NCBI RefSeq assembly: GCF_048264025.1
Contig: NZ_JBLXDN010000001.1
Coordinates: 186,001-250,000, forward strand
Direction: 5' to 3'
From: Nitrincola sp048264025
GTDB lineage: Bacteria > Pseudomonadota > Gammaproteobacteria > Pseudomonadales > Balneatricaceae
Length of the DNA: 64,000 nt
The position numbers and the translations under genes were made by a program. The notes below the pieces were generated by a model that worked only from the letters and a program-made list of their open reading frames with translations, was not told the DNA's origin and ran no database searches. Below are positions 51,333 through 60,401 of the stretch, one piece after another (within the stretch, counting starts at the first letter, position 1; each line of letters begins with the position of its first letter).

Positions 51333-52325
51333 ATGGCCACAACTCAATTGATCGACATTATCGAACCGGCAAAATTCACTGAATACCTGGTTCAAAACTC
51401 TATGGAACAAACCGCGCTTGTTCAGGCTGGCATTGTGACCCGTAACGCTGTAATTCAGGAACAGCTAACCGCTGGCGCTGATTCGTTCACCGTCCCTTTC
51501 TGGCGCGATTTGAGCGACGATGAAGCGGATATTGTGAACGATAACCCGGCAGTAAATGCGACCCCTGGAAAAGTGACCAGCGGGAAGCAGATTGTCCGTA
51601 AAGCGTTTCTGCACAAATCCTGGTCAGCAATGAACCTGGCAAGTGAAATTTCCGGTTCTGATGCGCTTTCCCAGATCCAGAACCGCGCCGGTGCATACTG
51701 GGATAGACAGCTTCAGCGCCGCTTAATCGCCACAATGAACGGTATTTTGGCCGCTAACGTGGCTGAAGATGCCGGTGATATGTTGCTGGATATTTCAGGC
51801 GAAACCGGAGCCGCTGCAAGCTTCAGTGCCGGAGCTGTAATTGATGCCGCTGGAAGCTTGGGCGACCAGTTAGGCAGCATTACCGGCATGGCTGTTCATG
51901 GCGATATTTACCGCGCTGCACTGAAAGCGGATCTGATTGAATTCATCAAACCGTCTGAAGGCTCGCTTGCATTGCCTACTTTCCGCGGATTGGTTCTGAT
52001 TCAAGATGATTCAATGCCGAAAAGTGTTACCGGGGAATATGTAACGGCGCTGTTTGGTGCCGGTGCCTTTGGCTATGGTGCTTCAGCCCCACGCATTGCC
52101 GCAGGTACTGAGATAGAAAACAAGCCTTCAGCCGGTAACGGTGGCGGAATGCAAACCCTGCATACTCGCTTGAACGTTGCGGTTCATCCGGCGGGCTTTA
52201 AGTGGCTGGAAGGTGCCGTTGCAGCGGAAAGCCCTTCACTTGCTGAAATCGAAAACGCCTTAAACTGGGAACGTGTGGTTGAACGCCGCGCGGTGCCGTT
52301 GGCTTTCTTGAAAAGCAAGCTTTAA
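51333..52325 (+). CDS. Major capsid-like protein
   Basis: 330 residues resembling phage coat proteins of the family that starts with a short helix then IIEPAKFTEYLVQNSMEQTA and SGIVTRN-type loops; here LVQAGIVTRNAVIQEQL, DSFTVPFWRDL, GKQIVRKAFLHKSWSAMNLA and YWDRQLQRRLIATMNGILAA are characteristic. A late HTRLNVAVHPAGFKWLEG strand fits the capsid fold. ATG at 51333, with GAGG at 51321-51324 (GTG at 51324 is less likely). It implies that the element builds its own capsid. Confidence 0.82.
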   Translation: MATTQLIDIIEPAKFTEYLVQNSMEQTALVQAGIVTRNAVIQEQLTAGADSFTVPFWRDLSDDEADIVNDNPAVNATPGKVTSGKQIVRKAFLHKSWSAMNLASEISGSDALSQIQNRAGAYWDRQLQRRLIATMNGILAANVAEDAGDMLLDISGETGAAASFSAGAVIDAAGSLGDQLGSITGMAVHGDIYRAALKADLIEFIKPSEGSLALPTFRGLVLIQDDSMPKSVTGEYVTALFGAGAFGYGASAPRIAAGTEIENKPSAGNGGGMQTLHTRLNVAVHPAGFKWLEGAVAAESPSLAEIENALNWERVVERRAVPLAFLKSKL

Positions 52326-52334
52326 GCATGGCTA

Positions 52335-52352
52335 GGGGCAAGGAAGCCCCAC
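52335..52352. repeat. Hairpin after the capsid gene
   Basis: GGGGC and GCCCC with a 6-nt loop (AAGGAA), 10 bp after the capsid stop. There is no T-run, so it may act as an mRNA-stabilising hairpin or a weak terminator rather than a strong stop. Confidence 0.4.
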
Positions 52353-52368
52353 CATTGAGAACCTTATA

Positions 52369-52515
52369 ATGAAGCTATTACTTATCCTAGATGATGAAGG
52401 CCGTTTGATGATGGCTGAACATGCTGAAACGGGTTTGCTTGTTTTTAGGCATAGCAACGAAACAGAGACAGGCTTTCTTGATCGGGTACGGGATCAAATG
52501 CAGGGGCTTAGCTGA
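52369..52515 (+). CDS. Small satellite protein, 48 residues
   Basis: ATG at 52369 opens a 48-codon frame starting MKLLLILDDEGRLMMAEH and ending VRDQMQGLS. Its TGA shares one base with the next ATG (TGATG), which supports real, coupled translation. No family recognised. Confidence 0.5.
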   Translation: MKLLLILDDEGRLMMAEHAETGLLVFRHSNETETGFLDRVRDQMQGLS

Positions 52516-52802
52516 TGCAAGCTGAACAGGAAGAACCTGAAGTTTCAATTCCTGAAGCCCAGTGGACACAATGCCGCAAACTATGGGCTGAGGCCTTCCG
52601 CCTTTATTTAAAAGACTGTAAAGACGTTTGGACTAAACCAGAGTCAAAGCATGACCCTGAAGCCCTAGCCGCTCTAAATGACCTGTTAAGCGTCAACAGC
52701 CCCCAGCTAAAAAGAATATGTGACCATTTAAGCGGGGACATGAACCCGGCCTATGTAAAAAGGATCTTTATTCGCTGGATACAACAAAATTCAACTGATT
52801 GA
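52515..52802 (+). CDS. Small satellite protein, 95 residues
   Basis: 95 residues, acidic and helical (WTQCRKLWAEAFRLYLKDCK, then PEALAALNDLLSVNSPQLKR). Last gene of the packaging/capsid module and coupled to the 48-residue gene. It could be a head-completion or size-determination factor because of its position, but no family is recognised. Confidence 0.6.
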   Translation: MQAEQEEPEVSIPEAQWTQCRKLWAEAFRLYLKDCKDVWTKPESKHDPEALAALNDLLSVNSPQLKRICDHLSGDMNPAYVKRIFIRWIQQNSTD

Positions 52803-52833
52803 TTTAATTGATGTTTTACCCTATTTTTCTATT

Positions 52834-52853
52834 GATAGGTAGGATGTTAGGTA
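52834..52853 (+). promoter_or_regulatory. Paired GATAGGTA motif, right-end copy
   Basis: GATAGGTA at 52834-52841 and GTTAGGTA at 52846-52853, spacer GGAT, 12-bp period, 37 bp inside the right attachment repeat. With the copy before int it brackets the element, as excisionase-binding sites would. Confidence 0.65.
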
Positions 52854-52889
52854 ATTTTCAATTTATCTTGTAAGTTGTTGATTTTTAAG

Positions 52890-52909
52890 AGAAACTGGCG
52901 GTCAGAGAG
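52890..52909. repeat. attachment-site repeat, right end of satellite element
   Basis: 20 bp matching 43331-43350 with one mismatch. It overlaps the 3' end of the tRNA-Ser gene, which the element keeps intact by carrying a copy of this end. Confidence 0.9.
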
Positions 52910-52983
52910 GGATTCGAACCCTCGATACGTTGCCGTATACACACTTTCCAGGCGTGCTCCTTCAGCCACTCGGACACCTGACC
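52896..52983 (-). tRNA. serT-like: tRNA-Ser(GGA)
   Basis: 88-nt class II tRNA with encoded CCA. Acceptor GGTCAGG pairs with TCTGACC (last pair G-U). The anticodon loop CTGGAAA gives anticodon GGA. A long variable arm (TATACGGCAACGTAT region) and T loop TTCGAAT are present. It serves as the integration site of the element to its left. Confidence 0.96.
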
Positions 52984-53095
52984 GTTTCGTATTGAGCGGC
53001 GCATTTTAGCAGACTAACTGCAAAGCACAAGAGGAATGCCGGTAAAGATAGGTTATAATCCGTTTTTTTCTGAACAAGAGCCAACTGGATAGACT

Positions 53096-53443
53096 ATGGA
53101 CACCGTTGTTTTTTTCAAATGTCTGAGTGATTCGACTCGCCTGCGTATCATTAATCTGCTGCAGCAGCGCGGTGAGTTGTGCGTGTGTGAGTTGATGACA
53201 GCGTTACAGGAATCACAACCCAAAGTCTCACGACATCTGGCACAATTACGCAATTGCGGTCTTCTTAAGGACCAGCGTCGCGGGCAGTGGGTTTATTATC
53301 GGATCAACCCGGCCCTACCTGCTTGGACCTCGGAGATTTTAAATGCCTCCTGCCAGGGAGAAAGTGATCAACTGGCCTCTGATCAGCAGAATTTGCTTAG
53401 TCAGCAGAGCAATGATCCCTGCGGGCAACGTGATACCCTCTAA
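53096..53443 (+). CDS. ArsR-family metalloregulator
   Basis: 115 residues with an ArsR winged helix (FKCLSDSTRLRIINLLQQRG, ELCVCELMTALQESQPKVSRHLA). The CVC motif at the start of the recognition helix is the arsenite/antimonite-binding pair known from ArsR. An extra C-terminal tail contains two more Cys. No ars resistance genes follow; the next gene is a cation antiporter 45 bp downstream, which may be its target. Confidence 0.88.
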   Translation: MDTVVFFKCLSDSTRLRIINLLQQRGELCVCELMTALQESQPKVSRHLAQLRNCGLLKDQRRGQWVYYRINPALPAWTSEILNASCQGESDQLASDQQNLLSQQSNDPCGQRDTL

Positions 53444-53488
53444 CATCAATCCCTTTTGTCCTAATGTAACTCTTTGGAGTTCTGTTCC

Positions 53489-54475
53489 ATGCTGATGCCT
53501 ATTATTGCTATTTTGTTCGGTCTCGCATTGCTTGTCTGGAGTGCTGACCGCTTTATCGACGGTGCGGCTGCGACAGCGCGCTATGCCGGTATGCCACCGT
53601 TGCTGATCGGGATGGTCATAATAGGTTTCGGCACCTCGGCGCCTGAGTTATTTATTTCTGCCTTGTCATCTTATCAGGGCAATCCTGGTCTGGCGCTGGG
53701 TAACGGTTATGGTTCTAATATTGCCAATATCGGTCTGATTCTTGGTTTGACGGCACTACTCAGTCCGATCACGGTAAACGCGTCGGTATTACGCAAAGAG
53801 CTACCTATATTGGCAGGCATTACGCTGCTATCCGGCTTATTGCTGTTAAACGGTCAGATTTCCCGCCTGGATGCAGGCATTATGCTGATCGTGTTTGCGC
53901 TTATTATGGGCTGGAGCATTCGTGAAGGGCTTAAAGGCCGTGCAGAGCCCATTATCGGGACGACAGAAGTCGAGGCTGTTGCAGGCCAAATGACGCTGAA
54001 ACAGGCGATATTCTGGCTGCTGCTAGGGTTGATTCTGCTGATGCTAAGTTCTCGCATTCTGGTGTGGGGTGCGGTTGATATTGCCACCTCACTGGGTGTG
54101 AGCGATCTGATTATTGGTCTGACAATTGTCGCTATTGGTACTTCTCTACCCGAACTGGCTTCAGCCTTCGCTTCTATCCGTAAAGGGGAGCATGATCTGG
54201 CGCTGGGTAATGTGATCGGTTCAAACCTATTTAATACGCTCGCTGTTGTCGGCCTTGCCGGTATGATTCACCCGTTACAGGTAGATCCGGCCCTGCTTTG
54301 GCGGGACTGGCCGGTGATGGCGGCGCTCACCTTTGCACTGTTTGTGATGGGCTATGGTTTCAGAGGCAGGATCGGACGTATTAACCGGGTCGAAGGTGCA
54401 GCATTAATACTGGTGTTCATCAGTTATACCGGCTACCTGCTGTACAGTATTTCAGCGGCACCATCGCCAGGGTAA
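53489..54475 (+). CDS. Calcium/sodium antiporter (CaCA family, YrbG-like)
   Basis: 328-residue inner-membrane antiporter with ten helices in two inverted repeats. The alpha-repeat motifs are GFGTSAPELFISALSSYQGN in the first half and AIGTSLPELASAFASIRKG in the second, each followed by GNxxGSN (GNGYGSNIANIG and GNVIGSNLFNTL). ATG at 53489 has GGAG 9 bp upstream; TTG at 53474 is less likely. It lies just after the ArsR gene. Confidence 0.92.
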   Translation: MLMPIIAILFGLALLVWSADRFIDGAAATARYAGMPPLLIGMVIIGFGTSAPELFISALSSYQGNPGLALGNGYGSNIANIGLILGLTALLSPITVNASVLRKELPILAGITLLSGLLLLNGQISRLDAGIMLIVFALIMGWSIREGLKGRAEPIIGTTEVEAVAGQMTLKQAIFWLLLGLILLMLSSRILVWGAVDIATSLGVSDLIIGLTIVAIGTSLPELASAFASIRKGEHDLALGNVIGSNLFNTLAVVGLAGMIHPLQVDPALLWRDWPVMAALTFALFVMGYGFRGRIGRINRVEGAALILVFISYTGYLLYSISAAPSPG

Positions 54476-54485
54476 CCCTAAATAA

Positions 54486-57329
54486 TCAAGCGGCGTGCAA
54501 GCTGATTAGTTCCTGCTCTGGAACCGGACGCCCAAGCAAGTAACCTTGCACGCTGTCACAGCCCTGCGCCTTCAGGAAAGCCAGTTGCGCTTCGGTTTCT
54601 ACCCCTTCAGCCAGCACTTCGATATTCAGACTTTTACCCAGCGCAATCACTGTAATGATGATAGCTTCATCTTTAGGATTAGTGCCGATATCACGGGTAA
54701 AGCTGTAATCGATTTTCAGGCGATCCAGTGGCAGTTGTTTAAGGCGGTTCAGTGAAGAATAGCCTATGCCAAAATCATCAATCGCCAGACGATACCCCGC
54801 ATGACGCAGGCTGTTTAGCTGCTCTATAGCATAATCGGGATCTTGCATAATCAGGCTTTCAGTAATTTCCAGTTCGATTTGACTACGCGCTATACCGAAA
54901 CGTGCCAGAATGGCATTGATATGCTCAATAAAATCCGCTTCCAGCAGTTGCTTAGGGGAAATGTTGATCGCCACAGGGGGCACCATTTTGCCCTGTTCCT
55001 GCCAGACCAGAATCTGCTCACACGCCAACTCGATCACTTGCCAACCCAAGGGAACAATCAAATTGGTTTCCTCCGCCAACGGGATAAACTCACCGGGCGG
55101 CATCATGCCTTTTTCCGGATGCTGCCAGCGCACCAGGACTTCCAGGCCACACAAATCACCTGTTTTGAGAGAGAACTGTGGTTGATAATGCAACAATAGC
55201 TGGCGGGTATTCAGCGCAATGCGTAAATCCTGTTCCAACTGAAACGACTGCACTGCTTGAGTTGTCAGTTGGCTACTGTATAGCTCATAACAGTTTTTAC
55301 CTTGAGCCTTGGCTTTATACATGGCTGTATCGGCATGCTTGATCAGCGTATCCAGGTCTTGCCCATGTTCTGGAAAATGGCTGATGCCTATGCTGGCGGT
55401 CATCTGCAGTTTGTGTCCGTCAATTTGCAATGGAATAGTACAGAGATTCAGAAACCGTTCGGCTTCCTGCTCGGCGCGTGACGCTTCGCCAGTTACCAGC
55501 AGGATAAATTCGTCACCCCCGGTACGAAACAGCTCACAACCATTGACCAGTCGTCGATTAAGATTATTCGCCATACCTTTTAACAGCTGATCACCAATCT
55601 GGTGCCCCAGGCTGTCATTGATCATTTTAAATCTGTCCAGGTCAATGAATAGCAAGCTGAAATTATGTTCTGACACATCATGAATGCGTTGATTGACTCG
55701 CTCCATCAGCATGTAGCGGTTGGGCAAGCCGGTTAACACATCATGCCTAGCCTGATGTGCCAGCGTTCGAGTCTGCTTTTTAACCAGATCCATCAACAGG
55801 CGTTCACGGTCATGCATACTCAGCACCAGCATGGCCCCCATACAGCCAACTAACACCAGCAGGGTTTGCATCAGTTGCGCATTACTGGCTGGATTCATGG
55901 ACAGGTAGTCGGGACCCGCTTCAGCATAAACATCCCAGGTCTGTTGTGCGATAGAGATCTGAAAATGATCTGTGAGAATTGGCCGGGGTGCCTGGCTAGC
56001 GGTTGTAGTGCTGAAGAATGGAGTCGCTGTATCTGACTCAAACAGCTTGAAATTGATATGTTCAATACCGGACATTTCCAGAGCGGCCGAAAACATCTTA
56101 TCGACAGTAAACACCCCCACAATAAAACCGGTTAATAGCCTATTACCCATCAACGGATTTTGTTGGTCAGATAATACATACACCGGATGCAAAATCAGCA
56201 TACCCGGCTCATCCGGCGCCTGAGTCAGGTTCAGTATTTGCGTTGCGACAGGACGCCCCTGCTCCTGAGATTCAATGACCCAGCGTCGTCGATCTTCTAT
56301 AGAGAGCAGATTAAAACCCAGCGCTGCACGATTCGCTTCTAGTGGCTCGACCATCTGCACCGGAATCAGTGGATCACCGACATGTAAGGATTCTCCATAC
56401 ACTCGGTATTCAGGCTCATTGAGGAGCTGACGGGTTGCGGCTTCAAAGGCATCCAGTTCATTGCTGGCAACAATCGGATCCCAGGAGTAAGCCCGCACAG
56501 AGGGGTTATATTGCTGAATTTCAGCAACCATTGCCTGAAACACATCCGGGTCAGCACCCAGTGGCCCGGAAAATTCTTTACCCAGACGAGTCAGATCGGC
56601 AAGATTATGCTGCACAACAGCCTGCACCTGCGCATCCAGCACTTTAACATCCTGTTCAAAACTACGTCGTAGCTGCTGATCCAAATGGGATAAGAAAATT
56701 TTATTAATTACCAACACAGCTAGAATGACCAGCGCTAACTGCACGGATAGGCGTAAGCGGCGCTTGGCGTTGAGGTGTGTCTTGGGCTCTAATAACGCCA
56801 ATAGCAACGGAGTAACCAGAATGGCACCGAACGCATCGCCCATCCACCAACTCAACCAGTCATTAAAGAGACCGGCACTACCCTGAGTATTCGCCATCGT
56901 ATGTACTGAGAAGGTACCAACCGTAGCGTTCAGGGTGCAGGTTAAAAAGCCGGCAAACACAATGAATTTGACCAGGCCTCGACCACTTTGAGGGCGCAAT
57001 GGATGAGCATGATATTTTTCAATCAGATAAGCCGCCAGCGCTGTCTGTAAGGTGGCGCCAGAGGCAATAAAAATGGCTACGAGAATAGCTTCAGGGTCAA
57101 AAAATTCCTGCCAGCCCAGAGGCAACCAGATATTAAACAGCAGATTCCCCAGAAACACACCGGGTAGGAAAGACAGCCCAAAGCGAATAACCATTGCCAG
57201 TCCGATACCGGAAGGAATCCATAAAGGAACAATTTGGTCATGTAAACCAGAACCAGCAACCAATACGCCAGCACTGGCATAAACAAGTGCCAGCACTATT
57301 ACAGCAGGGATGTAATATGAAATCCGCAA
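54486..57329 (-). CDS. MASE1-CHASE-GGDEF-EAL c-di-GMP signalling protein
   Basis: 947 residues. A MASE1 membrane sensor with about eight helices occupies residues 1-200, a CHASE periplasmic domain about 220-470, then GGDEF (intact RTGGDEFILL) and EAL domains. The EAL signature reads EVL in CGLEVLVRWQHP, but the later acidic residues (ELEITESL, IDDFGIGYSSLNRL) are present. It may both make and break c-di-GMP. Monocistronic. Confidence 0.92.
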   Translation of the reverse strand: MRISYYIPAVIVLALVYASAGVLVAGSGLHDQIVPLWIPSGIGLAMVIRFGLSFLPGVFLGNLLFNIWLPLGWQEFFDPEAILVAIFIASGATLQTALAAYLIEKYHAHPLRPQSGRGLVKFIVFAGFLTCTLNATVGTFSVHTMANTQGSAGLFNDWLSWWMGDAFGAILVTPLLLALLEPKTHLNAKRRLRLSVQLALVILAVLVINKIFLSHLDQQLRRSFEQDVKVLDAQVQAVVQHNLADLTRLGKEFSGPLGADPDVFQAMVAEIQQYNPSVRAYSWDPIVASNELDAFEAATRQLLNEPEYRVYGESLHVGDPLIPVQMVEPLEANRAALGFNLLSIEDRRRWVIESQEQGRPVATQILNLTQAPDEPGMLILHPVYVLSDQQNPLMGNRLLTGFIVGVFTVDKMFSAALEMSGIEHINFKLFESDTATPFFSTTTASQAPRPILTDHFQISIAQQTWDVYAEAGPDYLSMNPASNAQLMQTLLVLVGCMGAMLVLSMHDRERLLMDLVKKQTRTLAHQARHDVLTGLPNRYMLMERVNQRIHDVSEHNFSLLFIDLDRFKMINDSLGHQIGDQLLKGMANNLNRRLVNGCELFRTGGDEFILLVTGEASRAEQEAERFLNLCTIPLQIDGHKLQMTASIGISHFPEHGQDLDTLIKHADTAMYKAKAQGKNCYELYSSQLTTQAVQSFQLEQDLRIALNTRQLLLHYQPQFSLKTGDLCGLEVLVRWQHPEKGMMPPGEFIPLAEETNLIVPLGWQVIELACEQILVWQEQGKMVPPVAINISPKQLLEADFIEHINAILARFGIARSQIELEITESLIMQDPDYAIEQLNSLRHAGYRLAIDDFGIGYSSLNRLKQLPLDRLKIDYSFTRDIGTNPKDEAIIITVIALGKSLNIEVLAEGVETEAQLAFLKAQGCDSVQGYLLGRPVPEQELISLHAA

Positions 57330-57457
57330 AAAAGGTCCTCAAACAACAGGGGACAAAAAACTTAAAGTACCTTGTATACGCGCTGAATACTAACCGAACT
57401 CCTCACCGATTCACAGAGAAAAATACGGGTATAAAAAATACGACCGTTTAAGTAAGA

Positions 57458-58156
57458 TTACCAAGGCAGTGAATCTCCAGTGTGATCATAAAAACCACCT
57501 GAGATATAGCTATCTTCGTTTTCAATGACTTGAATAATTCCTTTGGCGCTCTCTTCTGTAGTAATTAATGCATTGGGACCGCCCATCGCTGTTTTAACCC
57601 AACCTGGATGCAAGGCAATTACACGCACCCCAAAACCGGCCAGATCGATGGATAAACTTTTTACCACCTGATTTAAAGCTGTTTTAGAGCTGCGATAATA
57701 ATATCCGCCACCCGATTGATTGTCGGCGATACTACCTACTTTACTGCTGATCATAGCCATGGTTTTATGACGACTGGCCGCTACCCGACAATATAATGCC
57801 TGCGTCAGCATCAAGGGCGAGAGCGTATTCACTTCCAGTACCTGGCGCCATATTTCCCGATCTACTTCACCAAATTTAATCCCTTTGGGACCGTAACAAC
57901 CGGCATTATGTATCAGCACATCAATGCTAGAATCTCCCAGCGCACGATCTAATGCCTTGATTTGACTGTCGTTGGTGATATCCAGACAATGCAACTCAAG
58001 CTGTTCAGGAAACTTTGCCGCCAGCGCTAATAGCTCCTCTGCATGCTCTAAATCCCGGGCGCAGGCGTGAACCAGAGCACCATCACGGGCATACTGATAG
58101 GCCAGTTCAAGCCCGATTCCTCGGCTGGCTCCGGTGATCAACACAGTATTTGCCAT
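57458..58156 (-). CDS. Short-chain dehydrogenase/reductase
   Basis: 232 residues with a Rossmann fold: TGASRGIGLELAYQYA binds the cofactor, NAG in LIHNAGCYGP, and the catalytic Tyr and Lys in YYYRSSKTALNQ. The C-terminal HPGWVKTAMGGPNA is typical of the csgA-like classical SDR group. Substrate unknown. It stands between two c-di-GMP genes but has no visible link to them. Confidence 0.92.
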   Translation of the reverse strand: MANTVLITGASRGIGLELAYQYARDGALVHACARDLEHAEELLALAAKFPEQLELHCLDITNDSQIKALDRALGDSSIDVLIHNAGCYGPKGIKFGEVDREIWRQVLEVNTLSPLMLTQALYCRVAASRHKTMAMISSKVGSIADNQSGGGYYYRSSKTALNQVVKSLSIDLAGFGVRVIALHPGWVKTAMGGPNALITTEESAKGIIQVIENEDSYISGGFYDHTGDSLPW

Positions 58157-58252
58157 TTTCCAACCTCAGCCTAGCTGACAACATCTTTGTCAGTGAAGCA
58201 CGAAAACCTCAAACTGACAAATCGTTACCCCCACCTTTATACTGATAAAAGA

Positions 58253-60343
58253 CTAACAGCCTTCGGTAAGTAAGGCGCGAAAATCATCCAGGTTTAACGG
58301 TTTGTAAAAAAAGAAGCCCTGGGCTTTCCGGCAACCTAAACTCAGTAACATCACTTGCTGCTCTGCCGTTTCAACCCCTTCGGCAATGACTTCCAGTTCC
58401 AGACTTTCAGCCAGCGCTATCACCGTCCTGACAATACTAGCCGCCACTTTATCTTTAGTCATATCCGTTACAAACGCCCTGTCTATCTTTAATGAGGAGA
58501 GGGGTAATTTGCGCAAATATGACAGACTGGAATATCCTGTGCCAAAATCATCCAGCGCTACATTAAAGCCAGCATCACGGAGCTGTTTTAATGCATCAAT
58601 GACGGCTTCTTCACGAGACATTAATCCCGTTTCAGTCACTTCAAACTCAAACAAGCTCGGGTCCAACCCAAATTTTTTGACCGGGTCCATCAAGTGCCTG
58701 GCAAACCCTGGCCGTTCGAGTTCATAGACAGACAGATTGATTGCCACTGGCAGAATTTTGAGGCCTGAACATTTCATTATTGCCAATTGGCGACAGGTTT
58801 CCTGCATAACCCAGTTCCCCAGCTCGGCAATCAACCCGGAACGTTCAGCAATAGGAATAAATACCGCTGGTGAAATAAATCCCAATACCGGATGACGCCA
58901 GCGAACCAGTACTTCGACAGCAAAAACCTCTCCGGTCTCCAACAGCACTTTGGGCTGAAAATTAAGACTAAGCGCATTACCCAGTACGGCTTCTCTGAGT
59001 GCCTGTTCTAGCACCAATCGATCGCGAGCCTGATGACTCATGTCCTGATTATAAAAGCAGAAAGTGTTGCGTCCGGCGGCTTTGGCTTCCTGCAAGGCGG
59101 TGCGCGCACAACGCAGCAAGTCTTCAACATTATCAGCATCATCTGGGTAGAATGAGATCCCTATTGAAGGGTTCATATACAGGGTTTCGCCCCCCAGTAT
59201 AAAGGGTGCCTGTAATTGCAGTTTCAAATCAAAGGCCATTTGACTGATATCCAGCATCTGGCGCACATCGGCCACCACCAGGCCAAACTCATCGGCGCCC
59301 AGTCGTACCAGCGAATCTCTTCGTGAGATCAACTCTTTCAAACGACTGCCTGCCTGTTTAATCAAGCGATCACTACAGGCATGACCAAGGCTATCATTGA
59401 TTAGCTGAATTTCACCCAGATCAATCTTAACTACCGCCATTTTGGTATGCGACCCGAATCCACTGCGAATACCCTGCTCGATACGATCACGAAACTGACT
59501 GCGATTGCCCAACCCCGTCAGTGGGTCATGATTAACCAGGTAATCGATTTCTGCTTCACGCGCTCGCAGTTCTGAAAGGTCGTGGAACACCGCCACATAA
59601 TATTCAGTTTCATCACGGCTGTTCTTCAAGCAATTAATCGACAACCACTGCAAATATACACTGCCATCTTTACGGCGGTTCCAGATTTCACCCTGCCAGC
59701 TCCCGTTCAGCGCAACCTCTGACCAGAGTTTCTCATAGAAGGCCGCATCATGATGATTGGAACGCAGTAAACGAGGGGTTTTACCAAGGACCTCTTCAGG
59801 GCTATAACCGGTTATTTCAGTAAAGGCAGGGTTTACCTGAAATATGCGAGCTGAGGCATCAGTTACAAAAATGCCTTCAATCGTATTGTCGAACACCCGC
59901 TTGGCCAGACGCTGTTGAATTTCCAATGCATTCTGCTCACGCAGATCTTTGGCAAGGCCTGTAATCCAGGCCACCTTGCCGTCACTATCAAGATGAGAGA
60001 TGACCGTGAGGTGTACTGGTATTGGCCGATAATTTAGATCCCTGAACTCAATATCCCCTTTCCAGCAGGTTGAATCTTTTAGCAAGGATGGAAACACATG
60101 TTCACGCAGCAGTGCGTAGACTTGGGGAGAATGAAAATCAGCGACATAGAGCGGCTCTAATGCCAGGTCTCGTTCTGGAGAAACCCCCAGCATTTGTCGT
60201 CCTGCCTGATTCAGAAAAAGCAGACGTTCATCCAATGACACGGTGGAAATCATTTCGTTAGCAGCATCAAGGATATGTCCCTGCTGTTCTAACAGCTGGA
60301 ACCGCTGAGGCGTTCGGGAAAGCTGGTCGTTATCAGTATTCAT
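58253..60343 (-). CDS. PAS-PAS-GGDEF(degenerate)-EAL protein
   Basis: 696 residues without membrane helices. Two PAS domains come first (about 15-130, and 150-265 with GIFVTDASARIFQVNPAFTE and GYSPEEVLGKTPRLLRS). The GGDEF domain active site reads RLGADEF, one change from GGDEF that often abolishes cyclase activity. The EAL domain starts AVEVLVRWRHP and keeps FEVTETGL and DDFGTGYSSLSYL acidic residues, so it is probably a phosphodiesterase. Start at 60343. Confidence 0.92.
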   Translation of the reverse strand: MNTDNDQLSRTPQRFQLLEQQGHILDAANEMISTVSLDERLLFLNQAGRQMLGVSPERDLALEPLYVADFHSPQVYALLREHVFPSLLKDSTCWKGDIEFRDLNYRPIPVHLTVISHLDSDGKVAWITGLAKDLREQNALEIQQRLAKRVFDNTIEGIFVTDASARIFQVNPAFTEITGYSPEEVLGKTPRLLRSNHHDAAFYEKLWSEVALNGSWQGEIWNRRKDGSVYLQWLSINCLKNSRDETEYYVAVFHDLSELRAREAEIDYLVNHDPLTGLGNRSQFRDRIEQGIRSGFGSHTKMAVVKIDLGEIQLINDSLGHACSDRLIKQAGSRLKELISRRDSLVRLGADEFGLVVADVRQMLDISQMAFDLKLQLQAPFILGGETLYMNPSIGISFYPDDADNVEDLLRCARTALQEAKAAGRNTFCFYNQDMSHQARDRLVLEQALREAVLGNALSLNFQPKVLLETGEVFAVEVLVRWRHPVLGFISPAVFIPIAERSGLIAELGNWVMQETCRQLAIMKCSGLKILPVAINLSVYELERPGFARHLMDPVKKFGLDPSLFEFEVTETGLMSREEAVIDALKQLRDAGFNVALDDFGTGYSSLSYLRKLPLSSLKIDRAFVTDMTKDKVAASIVRTVIALAESLELEVIAEGVETAEQQVMLLSLGCRKAQGFFFYKPLNLDDFRALLTEGC

Positions 60344-60401
60344 TGAATTTATTCAGACTATTGGGTCTATTGGTTATACGATCTAACGCAGACTTGAAGA
60401 A

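Larger units (their letters stand above)
43337..52909. mobile_element. Phage-satellite-like island integrated in tRNA-Ser(GGA)
   Basis: 9.57 kb between direct repeats of the tRNA 3' end. Gene order, all rightward: integrase, unknown, AlpA-type regulator, primase-helicase-like, TerS-like, TerL, scaffold-like, capsid-like, two small proteins. There are no portal, head-tail connector, tail, lysis or clear lytic-repressor genes. Content and size fit capsid-forming phage-inducible islands (cf-PICI), which take tails from a helper phage, but lack of a portal is unusual. Gaps between genes hold recurring TAGGTA and GGTTATA motifs. Status as satellite is inference from content. Confidence 0.8.

Noticed and set aside
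43337..52909. Complete prophage
   Set aside because: No portal, tail, lysis or repressor genes and only 9.6 kb between attachment repeats.
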